DNA of 47,048 nt from Bacillus coahuilensis m4-4. GTDB lineage: Bacteria > Bacillota > Bacilli > Bacillales > Bacillaceae_K. A program made the translations under genes and the position numbers. The stretch is from assembly GCF_000171615.1 (NCBI RefSeq), contig NZ_ABFU01000052.3, forward strand, positions 1 to 47,048, written 5' to 3'. The notes below the pieces were generated by a model. That model saw only the letters and a program-made list of their open reading frames with translations. It did no database searches and had not been told where the DNA came from. Shown here one piece after another: positions 35,718 through 46,605 of this stretch (positions are counted from its first letter, which is position 1; every line of letters begins with the position of its first letter).

Positions 35718-38130
35718 TTATTTCCTAATCAATGAATATTGCTCAATTCCCCAAATATCTTTAGCATATTCTGCTATAGTTCTGTCACTTGAGAAATAAC
35801 CAGAGTGCGCAATATTTAGTATGCTTTTTCTTAGCCATTCTTTTTGGATGCTTATACGTAGCATTAATTTTTTCATGGGCGTCTACATACGCTGAGAAAT
35901 CTCGCAAAACAAAATAATAATCGTTTTCTGTTAAAAGAGAATCATAGATCAAATCGAATGGTTCGTCATTATCTGAGAAAAATCCATTAACCAACTGATT
36001 AACCACCTGGCGAATACGTTCGTCATGATGATAATACTCACTAGCTACATACCCACCATAAGAATAGTAATCTAGCACTTGTTCTGATCTAAGACCAAAA
36101 ATGAACATATTTTCTTGGCCAACTCTTTCAGCCATTTCGACGTTTGCACCGTCTAGTGTTCCAATAGTAAGGGCTCCGTTCATCATAAACTTCATATTCC
36201 CAGTGCCGGAAGCTTCTTTACTAGCAGTTGATATTTGTTCACTCACATTTGCAGCTGGTATAATTTCTTCAGCTAGAGATACTCTATAATTCTCTAAAAA
36301 TACCACTTTAATTAAATCTTTTGTTTTGGGATCATGATTCACTTTATTCGCAACGGAATGTATTAATTTGATGATTTTTTTCGCATAGTAATATCCTGGA
36401 GATGCTTTCGCACCAAAAATAAATGTTTGAGGATGCATAGTAAAAGAAGAATCTTCCTTAATACGATTATACAAATACATGATATGTAGCACATTTAGCA
36501 ACTGTCTTTTATAGGCATGGAGTCTCTTTACTTGCACATCAAAAATAGATTCTGTATCAACAGATAGTCCATTTTGATCCAATATCCTGGCAGCCAATTG
36601 CTTCTTTTTTTATTTTGTTTTACTTTTTTCATGTCTTCTTGAAGAACAGAGTCATTTGAATATCTTTCTAGTTCCATCAACTGTTCGGGATCTTTAATAA
36701 ATGAATCGCCTATCGTATGAACTAGTAGCTGAGTTAACTCAGGATTTGATTTTAATAACCATCTACGGTGAGTGATTCCATTGGTTTTATTATTAAACTT
36801 TTCAGGAGAGAAATTGTAGAACATGTTCATTTCTCTTGTTTTTAATATTTCAGTATGAAGTTTAGCTACACCATTGACACTGTAACTACCTGCAATAGCA
36901 AGATGTGCCATTTTCACTTCATCATAACTTATAATGGCCATATGCTTTATTCTATCCCACTCGCCAGGATACTTTTCCCACAATTGTTGACAATATCGCT
37001 CGTTAATTTCATGAACAATACCATAAATTCTCGGTAGTAGCGGTTGAAAAATTCGGACTGACCATTTTTCCAGCGCTTCTGATAACGTTGTATGATTGGT
37101 ATAACAGAACGTCTTTGTCGTTACCCGCCATGCCTTATCCCAGTCTAATCCGTATTCATCTAAAAGGATTCTCATTAACTCTGGAATTGCTAAAACCGGA
37201 TGTGTATCGTTAATATGAATAGCAACATGTTCTGGTAAGTCCTCGATATTGGATTGTCTCGAAGAAAATTGGCGAAGAATGGTTTTAACACTTGCTGAAA
37301 CTAAGAAATATTGTTGCTTTAGACGTAAAATTTTCCCTTCATCATGCGTATCATCTGGGTACAAAAATTCTGATATTGCTTCTGTATCCCTCTTATATCT
37401 CATCATGTCACGATTAGGTTGGTACCTAGAAGGCTCAGCGCTCCAAAGTCTTAGTGTATTGACTGTTGTGTTTTGATATCCTACAACAGGTAGATCATAA
37501 GGTACAGCACTTACATATTCTGCATCTCTGTGCTCAAAGATTAACTTCCATCTTTCCCTTTAATCGTTTCAACTCTTCCCCAAAATGGCACCTCTACGGT
37601 TAAATCTGGCTTTCTTACCTCCCATACATGGCCGTGTCGTAACCACTGCTCTGGAAGCTCGACCTGAAACCCATCTACAATTCGTTGCTCAAATAATCCG
37701 TGCTTGTAGCGAATTCCATATCCATGACCTGGAAGATCTAATGATGCTAATGAATCCATGAAACATGCAGCTAGTCTCCCTAATCCCCCGTTTCCTAGAC
37801 CAGCATCCGATTCTACTTCTTCTAAGTCATGGAGCGATATACCAAGGTCATGAAGACCCTCTTGGACAATATCGTAAATACCTAAATTTAATAAATTTTG
37901 ACCTAAAAGACGGCCTAACAAGAACTCTATGGATAAATAATACACCTGCTTTTTTGATTCAATCTATAGTGTTCATTCGTTTGAATCCAGTTGGTGCTAA
38001 TATGCTCCCTAATCATGTTTCCTAAAATATGAAATTGATCTCGTTTCGTGGAATCTGGAAAGGCTTTTCCTAGACTCATCTCGATTCTTTTAAGGAACGA
38101 CTCTTTAAATTCATTTTTATCAGAAAACAT
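35718..38130 (-). CDS. glgP: Glycogen phosphorylase (four frameshifts)
   Basis: Releases glucose-1-phosphate from glycogen; PLP enzyme, GT35. Visible: [52 protein letters not shown] [14 protein letters not shown], and [15 protein letters not shown] with the region of the PLP Lys. Four breaks occur at A runs on the coding strand: missing A near 37953 (A6 to A7), missing A near 37548-37553, missing A near 36607-36613 (A7 to A8), and an extra A near 35838-35842 (A5 to A4). Correction gives 804 residues ending ...[13 protein letters not shown], near the B. subtilis length of 798. The ATG at 38130 follows AGGAGTGAAACTC and lies 11 nt inside glgA. Errors are favoured, but gene decay is possible. 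Confidence 0.92.
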
Positions 38131-39570
38131 GAGTTTCACTCCTAGATCTTAACTCTTCATAGAGTTGATTATACCGGTAGGCAGACTGAGCCCAACTAAA
38201 ATCTTTCACCATTCCACGATAAATTAGCTTATCCCATACTTCCTTTTGCGGGTAATAAGCCAAGGCTCTCTTGACGGTGTGCATCATATCATGAGCATTA
38301 AAATTCTTGAAGGTAAATCCATTTCCATCCCCTGTTAACTCATCATACGAAAACACAGTATCGTTTAATCCTCCCGTCTCTCTAACTACTGGAACTGTTC
38401 CATACTTCATAGCAATCATTTGCCCTAATCCACAAGGCTCAAACTTTGAAGGCATTAAAAAGATATCAGAACCAGCATAAATACGATGAGCAAATGCCTC
38501 ATCAAATCCTATTGTTGCACTTACTCGATTCCCATATTTATAAGAAACATGTCTAAAGAAATTCTCAAATTCATATTCACCTGTGCCTAACAGAACAAAC
38601 TGGAAATCCTCCGTCCAAAGAAGCTCTTCTAATACATGTTGGATAAGTTCTAAACCTTTTTGCTTTGTTAGCCTAGTAACCATCGAAATAATAGGACGTT
38701 CCAAATTGACTTCAAGTCCTATTTCTTCCTGTAATTTTCTTTTATTTTCAGTTTTACCTGCCAGTTTAGATGGAGAATAAGGGTGAATATTCTCATCAAT
38801 TGCAGGATTGTATACGTCCTCATCAATTCCGTTTAAGATTCCGACAATATCGCTCTTTCTAGTGGATAAAACACCTTCTAATTTTCACCAAAGTAAGGGT
38901 GCATGATTTCATTACGATACGTAGGACTCACTGTCGTAATATAGTCTGAGGCTAATAGCGCACCTTTCATGAAATTCATATTTCCGTAGAACTCTAAGTG
39001 TTCGTGGGTATAAAACCACTGGGGCACCATTAATAATTCGGAAAGCACTTGTTTAGGAAAGATACCTTGAAAATGAAGGTTATGGATTGTAAACAAGCTT
39101 TTTATAAAATGATAGTTTGGTTTATGGATATATTCCGTCCGTAATAAGAATGGAACCATAGCCGTATGCCAATCATGACAATGAACTAAATCAGGATAAA
39201 AATCCAAATGTGGAAAGCTTTCTAAAACCGCTCTTGTAAAGAAAGCAAAGCGCTCACCATCATCGTAATGTCCATACATGGAATCGCGGTTGAAATAATA
39301 AATATTATCAACAAAATAATAGAGGACACCCTCATGATTACATACTTCAATTCCACAGTATTGCTTTCTCCAGCCTACTTGAACTTCATACTCTACTACT
39401 TTCGACATTTGAGACCGAACATGCTCAGAAATAATTCCGTATTTAGGCATCATGACGCGAATATCTGTACCTAACTTAATAATTTCCTTTGGCAATGCCC
39501 CTGCGACGTCTCCTAAACCTCCTGATTTTGCAAATGGTACACTTTCTGATACAACGAATAATACTTTCAC
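38120..39570 (-). CDS. glgA: Glycogen synthase (one frameshift)
   Basis: A GT5 glycosyltransferase that adds glucose from ADP-glucose to glycogen. The ADP-glucose-binding KSGGLGDVAGALPKE lies near residue 15; MPSKFEPCGLGQMIAMKYGT is the conserved C-terminal donor-site segment. The frame breaks near 38881-38884 after ...PYFGE; an A4 run should be A5, after which the sequence continues LEGVLSTRKSDIVGILNGID without interruption. The corrected length is 483 residues (B. subtilis 484). The start is GTG, overlapping the glgD stop. The next gene, glgP, overlaps its end. Confidence 0.94.
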
Positions 39571-40594
39571 GAATTCATCAACTCTCCTTGAATGACCCCT
39601 TTTCTGATTACAATCGGGTTATCTTGCGTTCCAATTAATTTAACATTATCCTCTACCTTTACATCTTTATCTAAAATTACATGCTCTAATACACAGTTTT
39701 CACCAATTTGAACCTTTTGCATAATAATGCAATTCTTAATCGTTGAGTTCTCTCCCACTCTCACAGATCGAAAAATCACGCTACTTTCTATGTTCCCTTT
39801 AATGGTGCATCCATTTGCGACCATTGAATTTTTAACAATGGTATCTTTTCCATAATGAGTAGGCGGTTCATCTTTTACTTTCGTAAATATTGGAGATTGT
39901 GGTAGAAATAGTTGCTTCCATATACTAGGATCTAACAAACTCATATTTACATCCATATACTCTCTAATACTCGAAACTTTATATGCGTAATTGGAATATT
40001 CATATTGAGCAAGTGCGTAATCATGATGAAGATCTAGGACTACTTCATTAATGGATGAATAACCTGTTTGAAGTCTAGTTTCAATCAACTCAATGAGTAA
40101 AGAGGTCGAGATGATGAATATATTTAATGATTCTCCTTTTTTTGTTACTTCTGTGATATCTACATTGTTCTCAATATGACGATCTAATATAGGTTTTAAA
40201 TCCATATTGCATACAATGTCGCAGTCACTAATGACTGCATATTCTTGTTTACTTCGATAGAAAAAATCTAGATGATGAGCAAAATGATGAAAGTTTCCAG
40301 TTCCTTCAATGGTCACTTCATTCTCTGGAGAAGGTAAAAAGAAAAGTCCATCTCTTTTACGGTTCAAGTCCCAATTCTTACCTGAACCTAAATGATCCAT
40401 TAATGATCGATATTGGTATTTTGGAAAATAGCCACACTATCTATGCCTGAATTCACCATACTAGATAAAATAAAATCAATAAAACGATATCTGCCTCCAA
40501 CTGGTACTGCTGCAAGTGAGCGATGGAGCAATAAATCTTGCATGGATGAATAATATGTTGTTGCATCAATAATACCTAACATGGATTTATACAT
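39567..40594 (-). CDS. glgD: Glucose-1-phosphate adenylyltransferase-like subunit GlgD (one frameshift)
   Basis: The regulatory-type partner of GlgC; in Bacillus and Geobacillus the two form a heterotetrameric ADP-glucose pyrophosphorylase. The N-terminal nucleotidyltransferase domain begins MLGIIDATTYYSSMQDLLLH and lacks the canonical GGxGxRL loop, as expected for GlgD. The C-terminal part is a left-handed beta-helix with hexapeptide turns. The frame breaks near 40418-40424: CAAAATACC should carry one more A, restoring A-I-F-Q-K-Y-Q-Y-R-S-L-M-D-H-L. The corrected length is 342 residues (B. subtilis 343). AAAGGTGG precedes the ATG. Confidence 0.92.
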
Positions 40595-40624
40595 AATACT
40601 TCCACCTTTCGTTGATGTAATGGA

Positions 40625-41772
40625 TTATACTTCTTCTCGAGAACGTAAATAGTCATCGGTCACTAAAATAATTTCCTCGTTATCCTCGATAGGACGAACA
40701 AACGCATTAATTGGAACTACTACATCATTGGAAACGATGCAATTTTCGATAAAAGCCCTCTCACCAATTACAGCACCTGGCATAATAACTGAGTTTTTAA
40801 CTATAGCATCTCGCCCTATGGTTACTCCATGAAATAGAACAGAATGATCTACGGTCCCTTCAACAACACATCCTTCATTAATGAGTGAGTCCTTAATGAT
40901 GGCATCATCTGAAATAAATTGAGGAGGTTGATTTGGATTGACGGAATAGATTCTCCAATCGCGATCATATAAATTTAATTCATTATCTTCCTGCAGTAGA
41001 TCCATATTGGCTTCCCATAAGCTCTTAATGGTTCCTACATCTTTCCAATATCCTTTAAAAGAATGAGCCATTAATTTTTTCCCCTCGTCAAGCAACAAAG
41101 GTATAATATCTTTTCCAAAGTCATGGCTAGAGGCTGGATTACGTTCATCCATCTCTAAGTACTCTTTTAAGACTTTCCAATTAAACACATACACGCCCAT
41201 TGATGCCAAATTATTTTTAGGATGAGCAGGCTTTCTTCAAATTCTAACACTCTATAATCCTCGTTTGTGTTCATAATTCCAAATCTACTAGCTTCAGACC
41301 ACGGTACTTCAATAACCGAAATGGTGACATCTGCTTTGTTTTGAATATGATCATTTAACATTTCACGGTAGTCCATTTTATAAATATGGTCACCAGAAAG
41401 AATTAACACATGTTCTGGTTCATATTGCTCGATATAATTAAAATTTTGATAGATTGCACTCGCTGTACCGGAATACCACCTAACTTGAGAGGATTCACTA
41501 TATGGAGGAAGAACTGTTACACCTCCATGTCTGCGATCTAAATCCCACGCGCTACCTATACCTATATAAGAATTCAAGACTAATGGTTGATATTGTGTTA
41601 GTACTCCAACCGTATCAATCCCAGAATTTGTGCAATTACTTAAAGGAAAGTCAATAATTCTATATTTCCCTCCAAAAGGGACAGCTGGTTTTGCTAAACT
41701 TTTTGTTAAAGAACTTAATCGGCTTCCTTTTCCACCTGCTAATAACATCGCAACACAACTCACATTACTCAT
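40625..41772 (-). CDS. glgC: Glucose-1-phosphate adenylyltransferase GlgC (one frameshift)
   Basis: Makes ADP-glucose from ATP and glucose-1-phosphate, the committed step of glycogen synthesis. The catalytic subunit has the intact loop [20 protein letters not shown] near residue 10, [11 protein letters not shown] near 118, and [12 protein letters not shown] near 225. The C-terminal domain is a hexapeptide beta-helix. The frame breaks near 41232-41235 after ...LEFEE; AAAGCC should be AAAAGCC, restoring [13 protein letters not shown]. The corrected length is 382 residues. The ATG at 41772 follows AAAGGGGATT; a longer upstream frame overlaps glgB and is unlikely. Confidence 0.94.
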
Positions 41773-41788
41773 ATAGATTAATCCCCTT

Positions 41789-43654
41789 TCAATTAAATAC
41801 TGGTTGTAAATACACAAATCCGTAAGGTGGTATTGTTAATTCAATACTATGAGATAGACCATGGAACCCTTCATTTCTCACGACTAAGGGTACGGGATTT
41901 ATTTGGTTAGATCCTCCGTATACTTCCCTATCACTATTCATAATTTCTTCATAGTATTCTGCTTCTTCGACACCCACTCTGTAATGATGATAAGGTATAG
42001 GGGTGAAGTTAAACACAGCAATCAAGTAGTCTTCTTTATTTGTACCTTTTCTTATAAATGAAATAATACTTTGGTGATGGTTATTAACATCAATCCATTG
42101 AAACCCATCAGAATGATGATCCATTTCATATAAGGAACTGCTATCTTTGTACAGATGCATCAGATCAATAAAATAATGGTTAAATGAAAGATGTTGGTCA
42201 TAATGTAATAAGTGCCAATCTAACTGCTCTAAATCCTTCCATTCTGAGAAGGGGGCTAACTCAGAACCCATAAATAGTAATTTTTTTCCTGGATGAGCAA
42301 CTAAGTATCCCATTAGTAATCTAAGTTGAGCAAACTTCTGCCAATAATCTCCTGGCATTTTATCTAGTAAACTCTTTTTCCCATGTACTACTTCATCATG
42401 AGAAAGAGGGAGAACGTAATTTTCAGAAAAGGCATATAGTAATGAAAAAGTTAATAGATGATGCACATTTTTTCTTTCTTCATATGGTGTTTCCATATAC
42501 TTTAAGAAATCATTCATCCATCCCATATTCCATTTATAATTAAAACCAAGGCCTCCATAATGAGTGGGAGCTGTTACTAGTGGCCAATCTGTAGAATCCT
42601 CTGCCATCATCAAGGCATTTGGTTTATATTCAAAAACAGCCTTATTGAGCTCTCGTAAAAACTCAATTCCTCCGTTATTGGCAACTAACTCTCCTCTATT
42701 GGGCCAGTACAGAATGTTGGCAACAGCATCAATCCTAAATCCATCTAAATGAAACTCTTCTATCCAATACCTTGCATTCGAAATTAAAAAGCTTTTTACT
42801 TCATTTCGGTGGAGATTAAAGTTTGCTGTCCCCCATGTATAATTTTCACGGTCTCCCTCTGTTTCATATTCATATAAAAAGCTGCCATCAAAACGGGATA
42901 ATCCATGAGCATCTTTACAAAAGTGACCAGGAACCCAATCCAGAATGACACCAATATTTTGAACATGACATTGATTCACAAAGTACTTTAATTCCTCAGG
43001 TGTTCCGTACCTACTGGTAGGAGCATAATACCCTGTACCTTGATAGCCCCAGGATCTATCAAATGGATGCTCTGTAAGTGGCATTAATTCTACATGAGTA
43101 AAACCATGCTTTACTAAATAAGGAACTAACGTATCACCTAATTCTTTGTATGTATAAAATACTTCTTTCCCTTTTATTTTCCATGTTCCAAAATGAACCT
43201 CATAAATGAATAAAGGCTTATCATAGACTTTCTGCATTTGACATGAATGCAACCATTCATCATCATTCCATAAAAATGGGCGCTCTCTACGAATGATACC
43301 TGACGTGTTCGGTCTTCTTTCTGTATAGGTTGCAAAGGGATCTGTCTTAACCAATCTCTCTCCAGAAAGAGATACTATTTCATATTTGTACATTTCTCCA
43401 TCTAGGGATCTTGGCACTGATAGAAACCATATGCCTCCGTCGTTTAATCTCTCCATTTCATAACTCTGCCCATCCCAGTCGTTAAAAGAGCCGATTACCT
43501 TCACTTCCTTAGCATTTGGGGCCCATACACAAAACGTAGTGATAATATACTCGTTGATTTCGTGAATATGAGCACCAAATGTTCGGTAGGCTTCATAAAG
43601 TTTCCCTTCATGAAATAAGTGAATATCAAAGTTACTTGGATAAATATTTTTCAT
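41789..43654 (-). CDS. glgB: 1,4-alpha-glucan branching enzyme
   Basis: A GH13 branching enzyme of 621 residues, intact. An N-terminal CBM48 ([20 protein letters not shown], about residues 43-62) precedes the (beta/alpha)8 barrel. Conserved regions are [20 protein letters not shown] with the nucleophile Asp, MAEDSTDWP with the acid/base Glu, and [16 protein letters not shown] with the third Asp. It makes alpha-1,6 branches during glycogen synthesis. It is the first gene of the operon. AGGTGAAGAC precedes the ATG. Upstream lie a promoter-like sequence and a cre-like site. Confidence 0.96.
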   Translation of the reverse strand: MKNIYPSNFDIHLFHEGKLYEAYRTFGAHIHEINEYIITTFCVWAPNAKEVKVIGSFNDWDGQSYEMERLNDGGIWFLSVPRSLDGEMYKYEIVSLSGERLVKTDPFATYTERRPNTSGIIRRERPFLWNDDEWLHSCQMQKVYDKPLFIYEVHFGTWKIKGKEVFYTYKELGDTLVPYLVKHGFTHVELMPLTEHPFDRSWGYQGTGYYAPTSRYGTPEELKYFVNQCHVQNIGVILDWVPGHFCKDAHGLSRFDGSFLYEYETEGDRENYTWGTANFNLHRNEVKSFLISNARYWIEEFHLDGFRIDAVANILYWPNRGELVANNGGIEFLRELNKAVFEYKPNALMMAEDSTDWPLVTAPTHYGGLGFNYKWNMGWMNDFLKYMETPYEERKNVHHLLTFSLLYAFSENYVLPLSHDEVVHGKKSLLDKMPGDYWQKFAQLRLLMGYLVAHPGKKLLFMGSELAPFSEWKDLEQLDWHLLHYDQHLSFNHYFIDLMHLYKDSSSLYEMDHHSDGFQWIDVNNHHQSIISFIRKGTNKEDYLIAVFNFTPIPYHHYRVGVEEAEYYEEIMNSDREVYGGSNQINPVPLVVRNEGFHGLSHSIELTIPPYGFVYLQPVFN

Positions 43655-44243
43655 GTCTTCACCTGCTTATACTGTTGTCCTTACTAACTTCTTTCTTTTC
43701 ATTTTGATCATTCCCTTTATTTTTTATATGACATTTCTCGACTTTATGAAAAACAAAACAGTTTCATAAATCTACAGGATTATAAGAATTGGGATTTATC
43801 CTACATAACAACAAAAGTGTTACCGTTTACAACCTCTGATTAGAGGGGTTTGATAAAACATAGTGAAGAAAAAGAGAAGAGGCTGGGAATGTCGAATTCT
43901 GATGTATATTGATGATGAAAAAAACATAACTTTTTTAGTCTTTAAAAAAGAAGGAGCAATTATTAATATTTATATAATGATAATGCCACTTAGTATTAAT
44001 GATGAATAACGTTAATAGATGCGTTTTTATTGTTGTGTAATTTTCTTAATTCTCAAAATATATGATTTATAAGAATTGGAGGAATATATTCTATCCTGGC
44101 ATATTCTAAAAAAAATATTGTAATATATCATATGACAAAGAAAAGAATAAGAAGTGATGAATGCGAATTTCGTTACTAGTGAGTTAGCTATATGAAAAGG
44201 ATAGAATGAGGATTAGTAGGAGAGTTAATCAAATTTGAAGAAC
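43655..44243 (-). promoter_or_regulatory. glg operon upstream region with cre site
   Basis: The minus strand has TATAAT (43779-43784), a likely -10 for glgB, with a poor -35. About 35-50 bp further upstream TGTAAACGGTAACA (43818-43831, minus strand) fits the cre consensus TGWAANCGNTNWCA with no mismatch. The rest of this 590-nt stretch is AT-rich; it contains a short open frame (43863-44009) without a ribosome binding site, and I see no further gene. Confidence 0.6.
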
Positions 44244-44274
44244 GAAAAAAAAACTATCCAGAATGGATAGTTTT
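44244..44274 (-). terminator. tRNA-Glu terminator
   Basis: AAACTATCCA / TGGATAGTTT with a 3-nt loop, followed on the minus strand by eight T. It lies directly after the tRNA. Confidence 0.92.
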
Positions 44275-44275
44275 A

Positions 44276-44347
44276 TGACCCGTACGGGATTCGAACCCGT
44301 GTTACCGCCGTGAAAGGGCGGTGTCTTAACCGCTTGACCAACGGGCC
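44276..44347 (-). tRNA. trnE: tRNA-Glu (anticodon UUC)
   Basis: A 72-nt cloverleaf: acceptor GGCCCGT / ACGGGTC with discriminator A, D-loop TTGGTCAAGCGGTTAAGAC, anticodon arm CCGCCCTTTCACGGCGG with anticodon TTC, and T-arm ACGGGTTCGAATCCCGT. The CCA end is not encoded. The sequence is nearly identical to B. subtilis tRNA-Glu as I remember it. It appears to be a single-gene unit with its own terminator. Confidence 0.97.
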
Positions 44348-44515
44348 ATGGTAAACAATAACGCTATGTTAAGATTGTAAATTTTCCGTGACAACGAAGA
44401 TTATAATATCATACGACTTTTCTATTAGGCAAGGCTTTTTCAAAATTTGTCGAAAAAAATAAACTAGAGAGTATTTTCTTACGAAACGAATTCCTCTCTA
44501 GTAGTCTATTACTTT

Positions 44516-45355
44516 CTATTCTCTTTCATTCCCGTATTTTACATAAGCTTGTGCGCCTATGATTTGGAAGCCTACACTTGTATACAGTGACAGGGCGCGT
44601 TCGTTTTTCGCTTCCACTTCTAGGTACACGCTACTCCCGCTTTCTGACCCAAGCTTCACCGCTTGAATAAGAGCATTCCGTCCTATGCCCTTTCCTTGAT
44701 ACGCTGGTAATACGGCAAACCCGTATATCCAGGCATCGCCTTCCAATTCTGAGAATCGAAGCTTTCCTACACCCACACCGTTTTGTTCTACGATATAAAA
44801 ATCTTGAAGATCTTCCTCTTTGATCCGCTGATTATACAAAACTGCATCGTCTTCTGAAAATCCAAAGCATTGTACATCTAATTGAATTTCAAGGGTCAAA
44901 TCCGTTTCACTTGCTGGTCGTAGAGATACGGAAGGGTCACTTAGTTGAAGCTCGGATCCTTCCTCCCATTTCATTTGATATTCGGTCATTTCATATTGAT
45001 GTGGGATGTTGTTGACAAAGGCCTCACCGCTTGAAGAATTCAAAGGGTAGTTCAGGAGGATTTTTCTATACCCTTTTGATTTGGCATAGTCTGTTGCCTT
45101 TTGAACTAGTTGGGTGAATAGTCCTTTTCGGCGGTAACTCGGGTGAACCATGCCACACAGTTCTATTTTACTTCCGAATCCATAGAGTCCTAGGAATGCA
45201 ATAAGTTCTTCCCCTTCATATTTGAAATAATCGTGTGGCTCGTTCTGCGTGCGAGACTCTAGCATGTCCCAGTTGAGCTTTAACTGAATGGAGTCTTCTT
45301 TTTCGCATAGAGTCTGAAGCTTTTTAATACTCGTTAACTGTTTTGCTGATAGCAT
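44516..45355 (-). CDS. Tandem GNAT acetyltransferase
   Basis: A 279-residue protein with two GNAT-like domains. The first shows HPSYRRKGLFTQLVQKATDYA (R/Q-x-x-G-x-G/A-like acetyl-CoA loop) near residues 68-88; the second shows the better match VLPAYQGKGIGRNALIQAV near 218-236, then YLEVEAKNERALSLYTSVGF. It probably transfers an acetyl group from acetyl-CoA to an amine; the substrate is unknown. The ATG lies just upstream of the MLSAKQLTSIK start with an AAAAGGGGGTTGG context. It is divergent from the K+ channel gene. Confidence 0.86.
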   Translation of the reverse strand: MLSAKQLTSIKKLQTLCEKEDSIQLKLNWDMLESRTQNEPHDYFKYEGEELIAFLGLYGFGSKIELCGMVHPSYRRKGLFTQLVQKATDYAKSKGYRKILLNYPLNSSSGEAFVNNIPHQYEMTEYQMKWEEGSELQLSDPSVSLRPASETDLTLEIQLDVQCFGFSEDDAVLYNQRIKEEDLQDFYIVEQNGVGVGKLRFSELEGDAWIYGFAVLPAYQGKGIGRNALIQAVKLGSESGSSVYLEVEAKNERALSLYTSVGFQIIGAQAYVKYGNERE

Positions 45356-45456
45356 GAAACCAACCCCCTTTTTTATAAACTATCATAATACTGAGAAAAA
45401 TATGGTACTATTTTAGTATTGTAGGTAGATTATTTTAGATGAAAGGAGGATCCTGT

Positions 45457-46504
45457 ATGAATTTTTTACTGCGATTTTGGAAGCGACTTTCTCACTTTGA
45501 CACCCCGCTCGCTGTGGGCAGTGCGTTGTTTGTAGTCTTATTTGGGACGTTTGCGATTCATTATTTGGAACCCGAAACGTTTCCAACGTTGTTTGAATCC
45601 TTGTGGTGGACACTCACGACGTTAACAACGGTAGGATACGGGGATTATTATCCCGTTTCACGTGAAGGAAGACTTCTTGGCATTTTTCTTTTTTATCTTC
45701 GGAATTGGAGTTATCGGACTTGTGATTGGGAAGTTTGTTGATTCTCTATATTCTTTACGTACGCTCAGGAAGGAGGGAAGACTCATGTATTTAAAGAAAA
45801 ATCATTATGTGTATATTGGCTGGTCGAAAAAGACGGAGCAAGCGATTCATGAAGTATTCGCACACGACTCTCATGCTGAAATTGTTTTAATTGATGAATT
45901 ACCTGAAAGCCCAGTCAGTCATTCTCAGGTTCATTTCATTCAAGGGGATCCGTCTGATGAAGAAATTTTAGAAAAAGCGAATCTGTTTTACGCTAAGCGA
46001 GTGGCGATTTTCTCTGATACGAAAATTGATCAAACTCTTCTAGCAGATGGGAAAACGTTATTGATTGCTTCAGCCGTAGAGGCTATGTGCAAAGAAGGCG
46101 GGAAGAATATACATACCATTGTAGAGATTTGTGAGGAACGGAATATACCGAAATTTAAGCATATTAATATTGATGATTTTGTGTTATCAAATGATGGGGT
46201 TTCCTTACTAATGGCCAAGGCCACTCTTCACCCAGGGTCAACCGCTCTCTTCAGGCAGTTACTGAGTAAGCGTACAGGTGACAATATTCACGAGCTGAAG
46301 CCTGCCCCAAACTGGAAGACATATCGCGATGCATCTCAGGCCATATTTGAACAAGGGGGATCTCTTTTAGCTGTGAACGATCAGATGGACTTTACCAATG
46401 CTAGTACTCAATTGTTAAAAGAGACTGATACTTTGTATATCGTCTGTAAGGATGAAACGTATTTACGCGTGATAAGAGAAACGGGTGCCTCACCATCTGA
46501 TTGA
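45457..46504 (+). CDS. yugO: K+ channel with TrkA-N (RCK) domain, YugO type (one frameshift)
   Basis: A two-transmembrane potassium channel. Residues about 20-40 form TM1, the pore helix and selectivity filter read TTLTTVGYGDYYP near residues 50-62, TM2 follows, and a cytosolic RCK/TrkA-N regulatory domain occupies the rest (YVYIGWSKKTEQAI...). The B. subtilis homologue YugO carries electrical signals in biofilms. The frame breaks near 45691-45696: a T6 run should be T5, restoring L-L-G-I-F-L-F-I-F-G-I-G-V. The corrected protein has 348 residues. The ATG at 45457 follows AAAGGAGGATCC; the ATG at 45439 overlaps that ribosome binding site and is rejected. Confidence 0.92.
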
Positions 46505-46540
46505 ATGTACACGATCAGACCGGGATTTCCATATAACACG

Positions 46541-46595
46541 AAGAAACCCCATGAAAGAACGGATAAATCCCTTTCTTTCATGGGGTTTTCTTTTA
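46541..46595. terminator. Bidirectional terminator between yugO and the HD-GYP gene
   Basis: AAACCCCATGAAAGAA / TTCTTTCATGGGGTTTT hairpin with T runs; it lies between two convergent genes. Confidence 0.92.
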
Positions 46596-46605
46596 CCGTC
46601 TAACC

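Noticed and set aside
43863..44009. A 48-codon open frame starting at GTG
   Set aside because: No ribosome binding site, very AT-rich content and no recognisable features.
1981..45700. Programmed ribosomal frameshifting as cause of the split genes
   Set aside because: The breaks shift in both directions, lack a common slippery heptamer with a downstream structure, and affect unrelated genes.
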